Below, one piece after another: positions 34,625 to 43,612 of a DNA stretch of 64,000 nt. The notes beneath the pieces are model-generated. The model was not told the DNA's origin. It made no database searches and was given only the letters and a program-made list of their open reading frames with translations. The position numbers and the translations under genes are program-made. Within the stretch, counting starts at the first letter, position 1, and the number at the start of each line of letters is the position of its first letter. Location of the stretch: NCBI GenBank assembly GCA_963800275.1, contig CAWDAI010000006.1, positions 248,001 to 312,000 on the forward strand, read 5' to 3'. Source of the stretch: JAFMJV01 sp963800275 (GTDB lineage Bacteria; Chloroflexota; Limnocylindria; Limnocylindrales; CSP1-4).

Positions 34625-35830
34625 ATGGAAAAGCTCACCATCCGGGATTTCGACCCGCGGGGCAAGCGTGTCCTCATGCGCGTCGACTTCAACGTCCCCA
34701 TCGAGGATGGCCGGGTCCGGGATGACTCCCGGGTCCGCGCCGCCCTGCCCAGCATCGTCTACCTGCTCGAGCACGGTGCCTCCATCGTGCTCATGAGCCA
34801 CCTCGGCCGGCCCAAGGGCAAGGTCACCGATTTGCTGCGCCTGCGGCCGGTGGCCCAGCGCCTCTCGGACCTCATCGGCCGGCCCGTGCCGGCCACGGGC
34901 GACTGCATCGGCGCGGGCACGACCGACGCGGTCAACCGCATGAAGCCCGGCCAGCTGCTGCTGCTCGAGAACCTGCGCTTCCACAACGAAGAGGAGGCCA
35001 ACGATCCTGAGTTCGCGGCCCAGCTCGCGGCCTACGGTGACATCTACGTCAACGATGCCTTCGGCACCGCGCATCGCGCGCACGCCAGCACCGTCGGCGT
35101 GGCCGAGATCCTGCCGGCCTATGCCGGCCTGCTCATGGAGCGCGAGATCCGCAACCTGAGCAGCCTCATGGAGAACCCGCGCAAGCCCTATGCCGCCATC
35201 ATCGGTGGGGCCAAGGTCTCCGACAAGATCAAGGTCCTCGAAGCGCTCGTCGACCGCGTGGACAAGCTCGTCATCGGCGGCGGCATGGCCAACACCTTCC
35301 TGGTGGCCCAGGGCTACACGGTGGGCAAGAGCCTGCTCGAGCCCGACCGCGTCGAGGACGCCAAGCGCATCATGGAGACGGCCGAGAAGAAGGGCCTGGA
35401 GCTGCTGCTCCCGACCGACGTGCTCGTGGCCAAGGAAGTCACGCGCGGCGCCGAGCACAAGGTCGTGCCCGTCAAGAAGATCCCCAACTCGTGGTCAGCG
35501 GTCGACATCGGCCCCGACTCCCGCGAGGCCTTCGAAGCAGCCCTGGCCGACTGCCTGACGGTCGTGTGGAACGGCCCCATGGGCGTCTTCGAGGTGCCCA
35601 CCTTCGGTGATGGCACGCGCTCCATGGCGCGCATGCTGGCCGATCGCGTCGACGCCGGTGCCACGGTCGTGGTCGGTGGCGGCGACTCGGTGGCGGCTAT
35701 CGAGGAACTGGGCCTGACCTCCCGCTTCACCCATATCTCTACCGGTGGCGGTGCCTCCCTCGAGTTCCTCGAGGGCAAGGAGCTGCCGGGTATCAAGGTC
35801 CTCCAGGACCGCACGGAGGCAGACGCTTAG
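34625..35830 (+). CDS. pgk: phosphoglycerate kinase
   Basis: 401 residues, typical bacterial length. The N-terminal RVLMRVDFNVPIEDG signature, the substrate-basic patch SHLGRPKGK, NDAFGTAHRAHAS, and the nucleotide site GPMGVFE plus VVGGGDSVAAIEELG are present. It makes ATP and 3-phosphoglycerate from 1,3-bisphosphoglycerate. It lies between gap and eno; its stop is directly followed by the eno ATG. Confidence 0.97.
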   Translation: MEKLTIRDFDPRGKRVLMRVDFNVPIEDGRVRDDSRVRAALPSIVYLLEHGASIVLMSHLGRPKGKVTDLLRLRPVAQRLSDLIGRPVPATGDCIGAGTTDAVNRMKPGQLLLLENLRFHNEEEANDPEFAAQLAAYGDIYVNDAFGTAHRAHASTVGVAEILPAYAGLLMEREIRNLSSLMENPRKPYAAIIGGAKVSDKIKVLEALVDRVDKLVIGGGMANTFLVAQGYTVGKSLLEPDRVEDAKRIMETAEKKGLELLLPTDVLVAKEVTRGAEHKVVPVKKIPNSWSAVDIGPDSREAFEAALADCLTVVWNGPMGVFEVPTFGDGTRSMARMLADRVDAGATVVVGGGDSVAAIEELGLTSRFTHISTGGGASLEFLEGKELPGIKVLQDRTEADA

Positions 35831-37135
35831 ATGGCCCTCATCGATTACATCGACGCACAGGAGATCCTCGATTCGCGTGGCAACCCCACGGTCGAGGTGA
35901 CGGTCGTCCTCGACGACGGCGCGGTCGGCCGCGCCGCGGTGCCCTCCGGCGCCTCGACCGGCGCCCACGAGGCGGTCGAGCTGCGTGACGGCGACAAGTC
36001 CCGCTACAACGGCAAAGGTGTTCGCCAGGCCGTCAGCAACGTGGTCGAGACCATCGGCCCCGCCATCCTCGGCGAGGACGCATCCGACCAGGCTGGCGTG
36101 GACGAGCTGCTCAGGGAGCTCGACGGCACGCCCAACAAGGGCAACCTTGGCGCCAACGCGATCCTCGGCGTCTCCCTTGCCTGCGCGCACGCCTCGGCCG
36201 TGTCGTACGGGCTGCCGCTCTACCGCTACCTCGGTGGTGCCGGCGCCTGGACGGTGCCCGTGCCCATGTTCAACATCCTCAACGGCGGCCAGCATGCCGC
36301 GGACTCCACGGACTTCCAGGAGTTCATGGTCATGCCCGTCGGTCTGGACAGCTTCGCCGAGGCGCTGCGCGCCGGCTCGGAGATCTTCCACGCCCTCAAG
36401 GCCGAGCTCCATGACCGGGGCCTGGCTACCGGCCAGGGTGACGAGGGTGGCTTCGCCCCGACCCTGCCCTCCAACGCGGCCGCGATCGAGACCGTGCTCA
36501 CGGCCGTCGAACGTGCCGGCTACAAGCCCGGCGACGAGGTCGCCATCGCCCTGGACCCGGCCATCAGCGAGCTCATCGATGGTGAGCCCGACGCCGAGGG
36601 CGAGTACACCTACAAGCTGGCCAAGGAAGGCCGCTCGCTCAAGACCAGTGAGATGGTCGAGTTCTGGAGCGACTGGGTCGACAAGTATCCCATCGTCAGC
36701 CTGGAGGACGGCATGGGCGAGGACGACTGGCGCGGCTGGCAACAGCTGACCGAGAAGCTCGGCCACAAGTGCCAGCTGGTGGGCGACGACTTCCTGGTCA
36801 CCAACCCCGAGCGGCTGGCGCGAGCCATCGACGAGAGGTCGGCCAACGCCATCCTCATCAAGCTCAACCAGATCGGCACCCTGACCGAGACGCTCAAGAC
36901 CGTGGACATGGCCCGCTCGACAGGCTGGGGTGCGGTCATCAGCCACCGCTCGGGTGAGACCGAGGACACGACCATCGCCGATCTCGCCGTCGCCACCAAT
37001 GCAGGCCAGATCAAGACCGGTGCACCCTCGCGCTCAGAGCGCGTGGCCAAGTACAACCGCCTCCTGCGCATCGACGCGGAGCTGGGTGATGCGGCTACGT
37101 ACCCGGGTCTGCGGGCGCTGGCCGGGCAGAAGTAG
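35831..37135 (+). CDS. eno: enolase
   Basis: 434 residues. The N-terminal ILDSRGNPTVEV, the loop SGASTGAHEAVELRD, the metal ligand region in IVSLEDGMGEDDWRGW, the LVGDDFLVTN strand and the signature ILIKLNQIGTLTET with SHRSGETEDTTIADLAV are all intact. It converts 2-phosphoglycerate to phosphoenolpyruvate. It begins directly after the pgk stop, so translation is probably coupled. No tpiA or gpm gene accompanies the cluster. Confidence 0.97.
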   Translation: MALIDYIDAQEILDSRGNPTVEVTVVLDDGAVGRAAVPSGASTGAHEAVELRDGDKSRYNGKGVRQAVSNVVETIGPAILGEDASDQAGVDELLRELDGTPNKGNLGANAILGVSLACAHASAVSYGLPLYRYLGGAGAWTVPVPMFNILNGGQHAADSTDFQEFMVMPVGLDSFAEALRAGSEIFHALKAELHDRGLATGQGDEGGFAPTLPSNAAAIETVLTAVERAGYKPGDEVAIALDPAISELIDGEPDAEGEYTYKLAKEGRSLKTSEMVEFWSDWVDKYPIVSLEDGMGEDDWRGWQQLTEKLGHKCQLVGDDFLVTNPERLARAIDERSANAILIKLNQIGTLTETLKTVDMARSTGWGAVISHRSGETEDTTIADLAVATNAGQIKTGAPSRSERVAKYNRLLRIDAELGDAATYPGLRALAGQK

Positions 37136-37147
37136 GTCGATAGCCGC

Positions 37148-37831
37148 TTGACATTCGAAGGGCCTCGTCCCGACGAGGCCGGGCCCTGGGTCGATCCCGC
37201 CGGCGCACCGGTGGAGGACGCGGGTCCCGACGAGGACGCTACGGGAGGCACCCGACCCGGCGAGGGTCGGGTGCTTGACCGTGGCGCCATCTACGGCGCG
37301 ATCGTGGGCCTGGGCATGGCCGTCACCATCGCCATCAGCTTCGAGCTGGTGATCGCTATCCAGGCGCTGGTGTTCATCGCCGCGCCCTTCGCTGGCCTGA
37401 CCATCGGCTGGTACGCCAACCACAAGGCCATGCGCTGGCGTCCCCGCTGGCGCCTCTTCACCAACGCCGCCTTCGCGGGCGTGGTGACAGGCGTCTCCCT
37501 GGCCCTCATGTATGTGGGCCTGCGCCTGCTCTTCATCTACGCCGATTCGGGCTATCGCCCCGAGACCATGGGCGGCCAGCTCGACTGCTCGACCGGCCCC
37601 GCCTGTACCTACGCTCGCTTCATCGATGAAGGCCACGGGCAGGACCTCATCGATGAAGGCATCACCGACGCCGCCGCCTTCGAGTCCGCCGTTTGGCGTT
37701 GGCAGGGTGAGACGGTGCTGATGCTGACGCTCTTCACCCTGGGAGGAGCGCTCGTGCCTGCTGCCTGGCGCGCCTGGCGCCCGGCGCCCACCCAGGCGGA
37801 GGTAGAAGCGGCCATCGCGGCTACCGGCTGA
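37148..37831 (+). CDS. predicted four-helix membrane protein downstream of eno
   Basis: 227 residues from TTG 37148, 12 bp after eno. An acidic, Pro/Gly-rich N-terminal tail of about 45 residues precedes predicted helices (AIYGAIVGLGMAVTIAISFEL, IAIQALVFIAAPFAGLTIGWY, AAFAGVVTGVSLALMYVGL, ETVLMLTLFTLGGALVPAAW). A loop of about 60 residues holds a Cys pair (DCSTGPACTYAR) that could form a disulfide outside the cell. No family is recognised. Position suggests cotranscription with glycolytic genes, but not a glycolytic role. Confidence 0.7.
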   Translation: MTFEGPRPDEAGPWVDPAGAPVEDAGPDEDATGGTRPGEGRVLDRGAIYGAIVGLGMAVTIAISFELVIAIQALVFIAAPFAGLTIGWYANHKAMRWRPRWRLFTNAAFAGVVTGVSLALMYVGLRLLFIYADSGYRPETMGGQLDCSTGPACTYARFIDEGHGQDLIDEGITDAAAFESAVWRWQGETVLMLTLFTLGGALVPAAWRAWRPAPTQAEVEAAIAATG

Positions 37832-37850
37832 TCGCGGCGGGACACAGAAA

Positions 37851-37876
37851 AGCGGTGGCCGGTTCGAGCCACCGCT
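37851..37876 (-). terminator. Rho-independent terminator of rpsT (possibly bidirectional)
   Basis: AGCGGTGGC pairs with GCCACCGCT across an 8-nt loop, and on the minus strand a TTTTCTGT tract follows. It lies 36 bp beyond the rpsT stop and may also end the plus-strand transcript from the gene downstream of eno. Confidence 0.85.
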
Positions 37877-37911
37877 CCTGCGCTGTCGAGGTGAGGGGAG
37901 GGGCCGGAGCC

Positions 37912-38544
37912 CTACTCGTCCTTGCTGGTCTTCTTGGCCGCCGGCTTCTTGGCGGTCGTTTTCTTGGCCGCCGGCTTCTTGGCGGTCGTTTTCTTGGCCG
38001 CCGGCTTCTTGGCGGTGGTCTTCTTGGTCGACTCAGCCGTCTCGGCCTTGGCGGCGGAGGCCTTGGTCGTGGTCTTCTTGGTGTCCGCGGTACGAGCCGA
38101 CTTGCTGAGCGCCGCACGGGCCTTGCCGGCAGCCGTCTGCTCGCCCTTGGCCTTCTGGGCCTTGCTGGCGGCGATGCGGGCCTTGGCGGCCTTGGCAGCG
38201 GCGGCCTTGCTCACCTGGCGCTGCGGCTTGCTCGCGACGGTGAGGGACTCACCGCCCAGCGCAGCGTTGGCGCGGATCATGAGGCGGCTCTTGCGGCGAG
38301 CGGCGTTGTTGGGATGGATCGCGCCGACCCTGGCCGCGCGATCGAGCGCGGATGCGGCCTCCGCCACGGCCTTGCGGGTGGCCTCCGCATCACCGCCGGC
38401 GGCGACGGTGAGGGCGTTCTTGACCTGCGTCTTGGCGGCACTGCGCCGGGGCTGCAGGATGGCGTTACGACGATGGGACTGCCGTACGCGCTTGAGCGAC
38501 GACGGGGTGCGGGCGCCGGACCAGGTCCGCGATGAATGGGCCAA
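37912..38544 (-). CDS. rpsT: 30S ribosomal protein S20 with a long histone-H1-like C-terminal tail
   Basis: 210 residues against the usual 85-95 for S20. The S20 core is residues about 14-100 (SSLKRVRQSHRRNAILQPRR, AALDRAARVGAIHPNNAARRKSRL). Beyond it runs a roughly 110-residue tail of Ala, Lys and Thr ending in three near-identical TTAKKPAAKK units, the composition of bacterial histone-like tails. The start is TTG 38544, with GAGGA nine bases upstream. S20 binds 16S rRNA during 30S assembly. The tail may bind rRNA or DNA. It is divergent from lepA. Confidence 0.9.
   Translation of the reverse strand: MAHSSRTWSGARTPSSLKRVRQSHRRNAILQPRRSAAKTQVKNALTVAAGGDAEATRKAVAEAASALDRAARVGAIHPNNAARRKSRLMIRANAALGGESLTVASKPQRQVSKAAAAKAAKARIAASKAQKAKGEQTAAGKARAALSKSARTADTKKTTTKASAAKAETAESTKKTTAKKPAAKKTTAKKPAAKKTTAKKPAAKKTSKDE
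37931..38020 (-). repeat. three 30-bp tandem repeats in the rpsT tail
   Basis: Units at 37931-37960 and 37961-37990 are identical; the third (37991-38020) differs at two bases. Each encodes ten residues of the KKPAAKKTTA type. Copy number could vary between strains. Confidence 0.9.
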
Positions 38545-38776
38545 GGTGATGTGTCCTCAACAGCTCTAGGTGATCAGCTTCGCGCCGCTGCCGTCGCGAG
38601 CACGGGGTGCCGGGACGCGATGGCGGGCGCGCGAACGGAGATGGTACCGCAGGAAGGTCCAGCGCGCCAGTGAGATGGTGTTCGCTGCGCGCCCCGATCC
38701 GTCCGGCAGTGCGCGACTCGACACGTTGGTCCAGGCCAGCGGCTTGCGTGCCGCCGACCGTGCGTGGCGCCGCCCT

Positions 38777-38785
38777 TGCTAGAAT
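38777..38785 (+). promoter_or_regulatory. extended -10 promoter element of lepA
   Basis: TGCTAGAAT is an extended -10 (TGn-TAGAAT) ending 12 bp before the lepA ATG, implying a leader of only a few bases. No good -35 is seen, which is usual for extended -10 promoters. Confidence 0.5.
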
Positions 38786-38797
38786 TGGCCACGTCCC

Positions 38798-40615
38798 ATG
38801 GAACGAATTCCTCAGCACCGCCTGCGCAACTTCAGCATCATCGCCCACGTCGATCATGGCAAGTCGACGCTGGCCGATCGCTTCCTCGAGATCACCCATA
38901 CCCTCGACAAGCGTCAGATGACGAGCCAGGTCCTCGACTCGATGGACCTCGAGCGCGAGAAGGGCATCACCATCAAGGCCCGGGCCGTGCGCCTGGAGCA
39001 CACCGCTCACGACGGCGAGCGATACGCGCTGAACCTCATCGACACGCCTGGCCATGTCGACTTCAGCTATGAGGTCAGCCGCAGCCTGCAGGCCTGCGAG
39101 GGCGCCATCCTCGTGGTCGACGCGGCCCAGGGCATCGAAGCCCAGACGCTGGCCAACGTCTACCTGGCGCTCTCGCTGGACCTGGTCATCATCCCGGTGC
39201 TCAACAAGATCGACCTGCCCAGCGCCCAACCGGACGTGGTCATCGAGGAGCTGGAGAACGTGCTCGCCATCCCGCGCGAGGAGGTCATCCTCGTGAGCGC
39301 CAAGGACGGCACCAACGTGGACGACGTGCTGGAGGCGGTCGTGGCGCGCATCCCGCCGCCGCAGGGCGATCCAGAGGCGCCACTGCAGGGGCTCATCTTC
39401 GACTCCCACTACGACGCCTACAAGGGCGTGGTGGCGTATGTCCGGCTGTCCCAGGGCACGCTCCGTGCCACTGACGAGGTGCGCCTGATGGGCTCCGGGG
39501 CGGACGCCGAGGTCGTGGAGCTGGGTGTCTTCCGGCCCAAGCTGGTGCCGGTGACGTCACTGGGCCCGGGCGAGGTGGGTTACGTGGCCACGGGTCTCAA
39601 GTCGGTGCGCGACTGCCAGGTGGGTGACACGCTCACCTCCGCCAAGCGCCCGGCGGCCGCACCGCTGCTGGGCTACAAGCCGGCCAAGGCGCTCGTCTTT
39701 GCCGGCGTCTATCCCATCAACGGGCCCGATTATCCGGTGCTGCGCGAGGCCCTGGAGAAGCTGCACCTCAACGACGCCTCCATCAGCTTCGAGCCCGAGT
39801 CGTCGGTGGCGCTCGGCTTCGGCTTCCGCATCGGCTTCCTGGGTCTGCTGCACATGGAGATCGTGCAGGAGCGCCTGGAGCGGGAGTTCGACCTGGACAT
39901 CATCGCCAGCGCGCCCTCGGTCGAGTACCTCGTCACGCTCAACCATGGCGCCGGCACCGTGACCGTCGAGAACCCCGCCCTCCTGCCCGATCCCGGTGAG
40001 ATCGAGTCCATCGCCGAGCCCTGGGTCAAGCTGGGCATCGTCACGCCCTCGACCTACATCGGCTCGCTGATGGAGCTGGCCACGAACCACCGCGGCACGT
40101 TCCAGGACATGGAGTACCTCGACCCGACGCGGGTGCTCATGAACTTCGAGCTGCCGCTGGCCGAGGTCATCGTCGACTTCTACGATCAGCTCAAGAGCCG
40201 CACCCAGGGCTATGCCTCGATGGACTACGAGGAGATCGGCTACCGCACGGGCAAGCTGGTGAAGCTCGACATCCTCGTCAACGGCGAGCCGGTGGACGCG
40301 CTCAGCGTGATCGTGCATCGCGACCAGGCCCAGAGCGCGGGCCGCGAGCTGACCAAGCGCCTCAAGGAGCTCATCCCGCGCCAGATGTTCACCGTCCCGG
40401 TCCAGGCCGCCGTGGGCTCGAATATCATCGCTCGCGAGACCGTTCGCCAGATGCGCAAGAACGTCCTGGCCAAGTGCTACGGTGGCGACATCACCCGCAA
40501 GCGGAAGCTGCTCGAGAAGCAGAAGGAAGGCAAGGCCCGGATGAAGAAGGTCGGCAGCGTCGAGATCCCGCAGGAAGCCTTCCTCGCGGTGCTCGGCGGC
40601 AAGGAGACCCAGTAG
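38798..40615 (+). CDS. lepA: translation elongation factor 4 (LepA)
   Basis: 605 residues, typical for EF4. G-domain motifs are AHVDHGKSTL (G1), DTPGHVDF (G3) and NKIDLP (G4); the switch segment EREKGITIKA precedes G3. The EF4-specific C-terminal domain ends KVGSVEIPQEAFLAVL. LepA is a ribosomal GTPase that back-translocates or aids initiation under stress. The next gene starts with GTG directly after the TAG, and hemW follows, reproducing the widespread lepA-hemW order. Confidence 0.97.
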   Translation: MERIPQHRLRNFSIIAHVDHGKSTLADRFLEITHTLDKRQMTSQVLDSMDLEREKGITIKARAVRLEHTAHDGERYALNLIDTPGHVDFSYEVSRSLQACEGAILVVDAAQGIEAQTLANVYLALSLDLVIIPVLNKIDLPSAQPDVVIEELENVLAIPREEVILVSAKDGTNVDDVLEAVVARIPPPQGDPEAPLQGLIFDSHYDAYKGVVAYVRLSQGTLRATDEVRLMGSGADAEVVELGVFRPKLVPVTSLGPGEVGYVATGLKSVRDCQVGDTLTSAKRPAAAPLLGYKPAKALVFAGVYPINGPDYPVLREALEKLHLNDASISFEPESSVALGFGFRIGFLGLLHMEIVQERLEREFDLDIIASAPSVEYLVTLNHGAGTVTVENPALLPDPGEIESIAEPWVKLGIVTPSTYIGSLMELATNHRGTFQDMEYLDPTRVLMNFELPLAEVIVDFYDQLKSRTQGYASMDYEEIGYRTGKLVKLDILVNGEPVDALSVIVHRDQAQSAGRELTKRLKELIPRQMFTVPVQAAVGSNIIARETVRQMRKNVLAKCYGGDITRKRKLLEKQKEGKARMKKVGSVEIPQEAFLAVLGGKETQ

Positions 40616-41362
40616 GTGCTGCCGGGCTTCGTCCAGTACTTCCTCTTCGTCGGCATGGCCGCGCTGATGTTCATCCTGCGTCTGGACGCCCGTCGTTTCT
40701 CGGCCGCCGAGTGGGACACGCAGGATGGCGAGTGGCGCGTGTGGCTGGGCCGGATCTCGTGGTACGCCGGTGGCCTGGCTCTGGCCCTGCTCATCTTCGC
40801 CTTGCATCCATCGCCGGTCGCAGAGCTCAACCTGGTGCTGGCTCCCGACCGGGCCGAAGCCATGGTCTACGGCCTGCTGTACGGGGGCGCGGGCATCGTG
40901 GCCGCCTTCATCCTGGCCATCGCCGTCCACGGCCAGATCAGCTTCCCCAGTCCCGGCCGCTATCCGGGCGGCGTGCTCACGGCGGTGGGCACGGCCTTCT
41001 ACGACGAGTGGCTGTTCCGCGGTGTGCTGCTGGGGCTGCTGCTGATGCTCAACCTGCCGGACTGGCTGGCGGTCGTGAGCGCCGCGGTCATCTACGCCTT
41101 CACGGTCCGCGCGGTCACCGGCAGTCGGGGACTGCCCACGCTCGGGCTGTGGTTCGCCATCGGCCTCATCGGCGGGGCGCTGGTGCTCACGACCCTGGGC
41201 ATCGCGGCCGCCTTCGTGGGCCACGCGATCACCCGCTTCGCACTGTTCATGACCATGGGCCAGCCCGAGCGCGCGGCTATCGAGGAGGTCCACCGACCGA
41301 CCGGCGGGAGTGGCGACGGCGGCGCCTACGTCATCCGGCCGCACGGCCCGCGACAGGGCTGA
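40616..41362 (+). CDS. CPBP-family intramembrane metalloprotease-like protein
   Basis: 248 residues with about seven hydrophobic segments, starting with GTG directly after lepA. The CPBP motif appears as FYDEWLFRGVLLGLL (Glu131 and Arg135 of the ExxxR motif; the usual first Glu of the EE pair is Asp130). A C-terminal FVGHAITRF provides a candidate metal-binding His. Family members process prenylated peptides or act in immunity, but for most the role is unknown. It lies between lepA and hemW and is probably cotranscribed with them. Confidence 0.75.
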   Translation: MLPGFVQYFLFVGMAALMFILRLDARRFSAAEWDTQDGEWRVWLGRISWYAGGLALALLIFALHPSPVAELNLVLAPDRAEAMVYGLLYGGAGIVAAFILAIAVHGQISFPSPGRYPGGVLTAVGTAFYDEWLFRGVLLGLLLMLNLPDWLAVVSAAVIYAFTVRAVTGSRGLPTLGLWFAIGLIGGALVLTTLGIAAAFVGHAITRFALFMTMGQPERAAIEEVHRPTGGSGDGGAYVIRPHGPRQG

Positions 41363-41381
41363 GCCCCGCGCCCATAGCGAG

Positions 41382-42626
41382 GTGGATGGGCCGCGCCCGC
41401 CGGAAGGGCTCTACGTTCACTTCCCCTTCTGCCTCTCGCTCTGCCCCTACTGCGATTTCGTGGTCGTGGCCGGGGCCGCTGCCCGGGGGCCGCGCAACCG
41501 GATCGCCTCGTTCATCGAGGCGCTGGCGACCGAGCTGGAGCTGCGGGCAGACGCGGTCGTCGAGGCCTTCGGCAGCGAGCGCCCCGCGCTGACGAGCGTT
41601 TACCTCGGCGGCGGCACGCCATCGCTGATGGCGCCGGCCCAGGTGGCCGCCCTGCTCGAAGCCGTGGATGGTCGGCTGGGACTGGCCGCCGATGCCGAGG
41701 TCACCCTCGAGGCCAACCCGGGTCCGGACGAGATCGGCGACCTGGCGGGCTTCCGCTCTGCCGGCGTGTCTCGGATCTCCATCGGCGCCCAGTCGATGGA
41801 CCCGGCCGAGCTCCGGCGTTTGGGCCGGCGACATCGTCCCGAGCACGTGGTGGCAGCGGTGGAGGCGTCCCGCCGGGCTGGCTTCGCGGACGTCAGCCTC
41901 GACCTGCTGACCGACGTGCCCGGCCAGACCGTGGCCTCCTGGCGGACCTCGCTCGAAGCGGTGCTGTCGCTCGAGCCGGAGCACCTCTCCACGTACGCCC
42001 TGACGCTCGACGATCCCGACGCCGAAGGGCTGACCGGGCCCGAAGGTGACCATCTGCCACTGTCACGGGGCGCGCGCGCGTGGCGGGAACGCGCGTTGCC
42101 CGAGCAGTCGGACGAGCGGGCGGTGCAGATGGAGCTGCTCACCGACGACCTGGTCCGCATGTCCGGCCTGCGACGCTACGAGATCGCCAACGTGGCCCGC
42201 CCCGGACACGAGAGTCGACACAATCTGCTCTACTGGCGCCGCCGACCGTATCTCGCCGTCGGTCCGGGTGCGCACGCATCCGATGGCGCGGCGCGACGCT
42301 GGTGGAATGCGGCCCGGCTCGATGGCTATGTGGGCTCGCTTGCGCGCAGGGCCTTGCCGCCGGGTGGCGCCGAGGAGGTCGACGAGGCCACGGCCATCGC
42401 GGAGGCGGCGATCCTCGGCCTGCGGCTGCGTGAGGGCATCGAGCCGTCGCTGACGGCGTCCCCGGTCATCGCCGAGGGCCTGGCCTGGGCCCGCGACTTC
42501 GCCCTCATCGAGGACCACGGCGAGCGAGTGCGCCTGACCGCGCGCGGTCGCCTGCTATCCAACGAGGTCTTCTCTCGCCTGCTGCCGGAGGAGCCGTTCG
42601 CTGCGGGTCCCGGCGAGGCCACGTAG
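41382..42626 (+). CDS. hemW: HemW-like radical SAM heme chaperone / coproporphyrinogen III oxidase family
   Basis: About 414 residues from GTG 41382, just before the conserved core; GTG 41310 is an alternative that overlaps the previous gene. The radical-SAM cluster motif is CLSLCPYCDF (CxxxCxxC). HemW markers follow: SVYLGGGTPSLM, SAGVSRISIGAQSMDPAELRRLGRRH, DLLTDVPGQTVASW, and HNLLYWRRRPYLAVGPGAHA. HemW inserts heme into proteins and is often misnamed HemN; the HNxxYW block supports HemW. It sits in the lepA neighbourhood as in many bacteria. Confidence 0.88.
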   Translation: MDGPRPPEGLYVHFPFCLSLCPYCDFVVVAGAAARGPRNRIASFIEALATELELRADAVVEAFGSERPALTSVYLGGGTPSLMAPAQVAALLEAVDGRLGLAADAEVTLEANPGPDEIGDLAGFRSAGVSRISIGAQSMDPAELRRLGRRHRPEHVVAAVEASRRAGFADVSLDLLTDVPGQTVASWRTSLEAVLSLEPEHLSTYALTLDDPDAEGLTGPEGDHLPLSRGARAWRERALPEQSDERAVQMELLTDDLVRMSGLRRYEIANVARPGHESRHNLLYWRRRPYLAVGPGAHASDGAARRWWNAARLDGYVGSLARRALPPGGAEEVDEATAIAEAAILGLRLREGIEPSLTASPVIAEGLAWARDFALIEDHGERVRLTARGRLLSNEVFSRLLPEEPFAAGPGEAT

Positions 42627-42636
42627 GATTCGGGCC

Positions 42637-43449
42637 ATGCTTGCCCGAACCACCGCCCGAGCAGCGGCGCTGCTGCTGTCTGTCGTGGCGGTCATCAGCG
42701 CGGGGATGGCTCCGGTCGCCGCACAGGAGCTGTCGCCCACGCTCCCCCCGCCGCCAAGCCTGGCCGTCGCCAGCGCGGGACTGTCCTCGCTCCAGCCGGC
42801 CGCCGGTGCTCTGGTCCAGCCGGCCGCGGTGCGCCTGCCGCGCTGCGAGGTGGGCGACGTGCGGACCCGCTACGGGAAGGTCAAGCAGTGGCGCCGAACG
42901 CTGCTGGACACCAACCTGAAGCTTCGCCGCGCATATCGCCCGTGGGACCTGGTCTCCGTCTCACGCGCCGGCATCGCCGGCAGCGGCCAGGTGCGCAAGA
43001 TCATGATCAAGGACCTGCGGGCGCTGGCGCAGGCAGCCACACGGGCGGGCAAGCCCCTCGCGGTGCGGTCGGCCTATCGTTCCTATCAGTACCAGGTCGC
43101 CCTCTTCGCGTCCTATACGCGCACCTACGGCTACGCCAAGGCCCTGACCTTCTCCGCTCGCGCAGGGCACTCCGAGCATCAGCTGGGAACCACCATCGAC
43201 TTCTCGGTCGGGCCTGGCGTGCCCTTGTCGACTCGCTTCGGGGACTCTCCGTCAGGCAAGTGGCTGGCCCGGAACGGTTGGAAGTACGGCTTCATCATGT
43301 CCTATCCCAAGGGCAAGCGATGGGCGTCTTGCTACTCCCATGAGCCGTGGCACTGGCGCTACTTCGGCCGCGACCTGGCACGTCGGATCCACCAGAGCGG
43401 ACAGGTCCCACGCCGGTACCTCTACGGGCACTTCGAATCCGCCCCGTAG
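42637..43449 (+). CDS. VanY-type D-alanyl-D-alanine carboxypeptidase (M15B)
   Basis: 270 residues with a signal peptide (ALLLSVVAVISAGMAPVAAQ) and a Pro-rich spacer. The M15 zinc site is intact: SEHQLGTTIDF supplies His181 and Asp188, and HEPWHWRYFG supplies catalytic Glu236 and His239. LAVRSAYRSYQYQ is the substrate-binding signature. The enzyme trims the terminal D-Ala from peptidoglycan stems outside the membrane. A -10-like TAGGAT ends 7 bp before the ATG, suggesting a leaderless transcript. Confidence 0.9.
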   Translation: MLARTTARAAALLLSVVAVISAGMAPVAAQELSPTLPPPPSLAVASAGLSSLQPAAGALVQPAAVRLPRCEVGDVRTRYGKVKQWRRTLLDTNLKLRRAYRPWDLVSVSRAGIAGSGQVRKIMIKDLRALAQAATRAGKPLAVRSAYRSYQYQVALFASYTRTYGYAKALTFSARAGHSEHQLGTTIDFSVGPGVPLSTRFGDSPSGKWLARNGWKYGFIMSYPKGKRWASCYSHEPWHWRYFGRDLARRIHQSGQVPRRYLYGHFESAP

Positions 43450-43612
43450 AAGGGGAGCAGCGATCCCCGACTTGGGGCCATGCGGACAGGCGGCGTCCCT
43501 GCCGACCGGACCACCCACGCCACCGCCGGCGGGCCTACGATGAAGGCGCTTGCAGGGACGAACGCGCTGACGGCCCGCTCCGGGTCGGGCAGCAGGACGA
43601 GGAGACGCCGAC

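Noticed and set aside
37931..38020. CRISPR-like 30-bp repeats
   Set aside because: The units are directly adjacent without spacers and lie in frame inside rpsT.
39557..41344. 595-codon minus-strand frame opposite lepA
   Set aside because: Mirror of lepA codon structure, with no recognisable motif.
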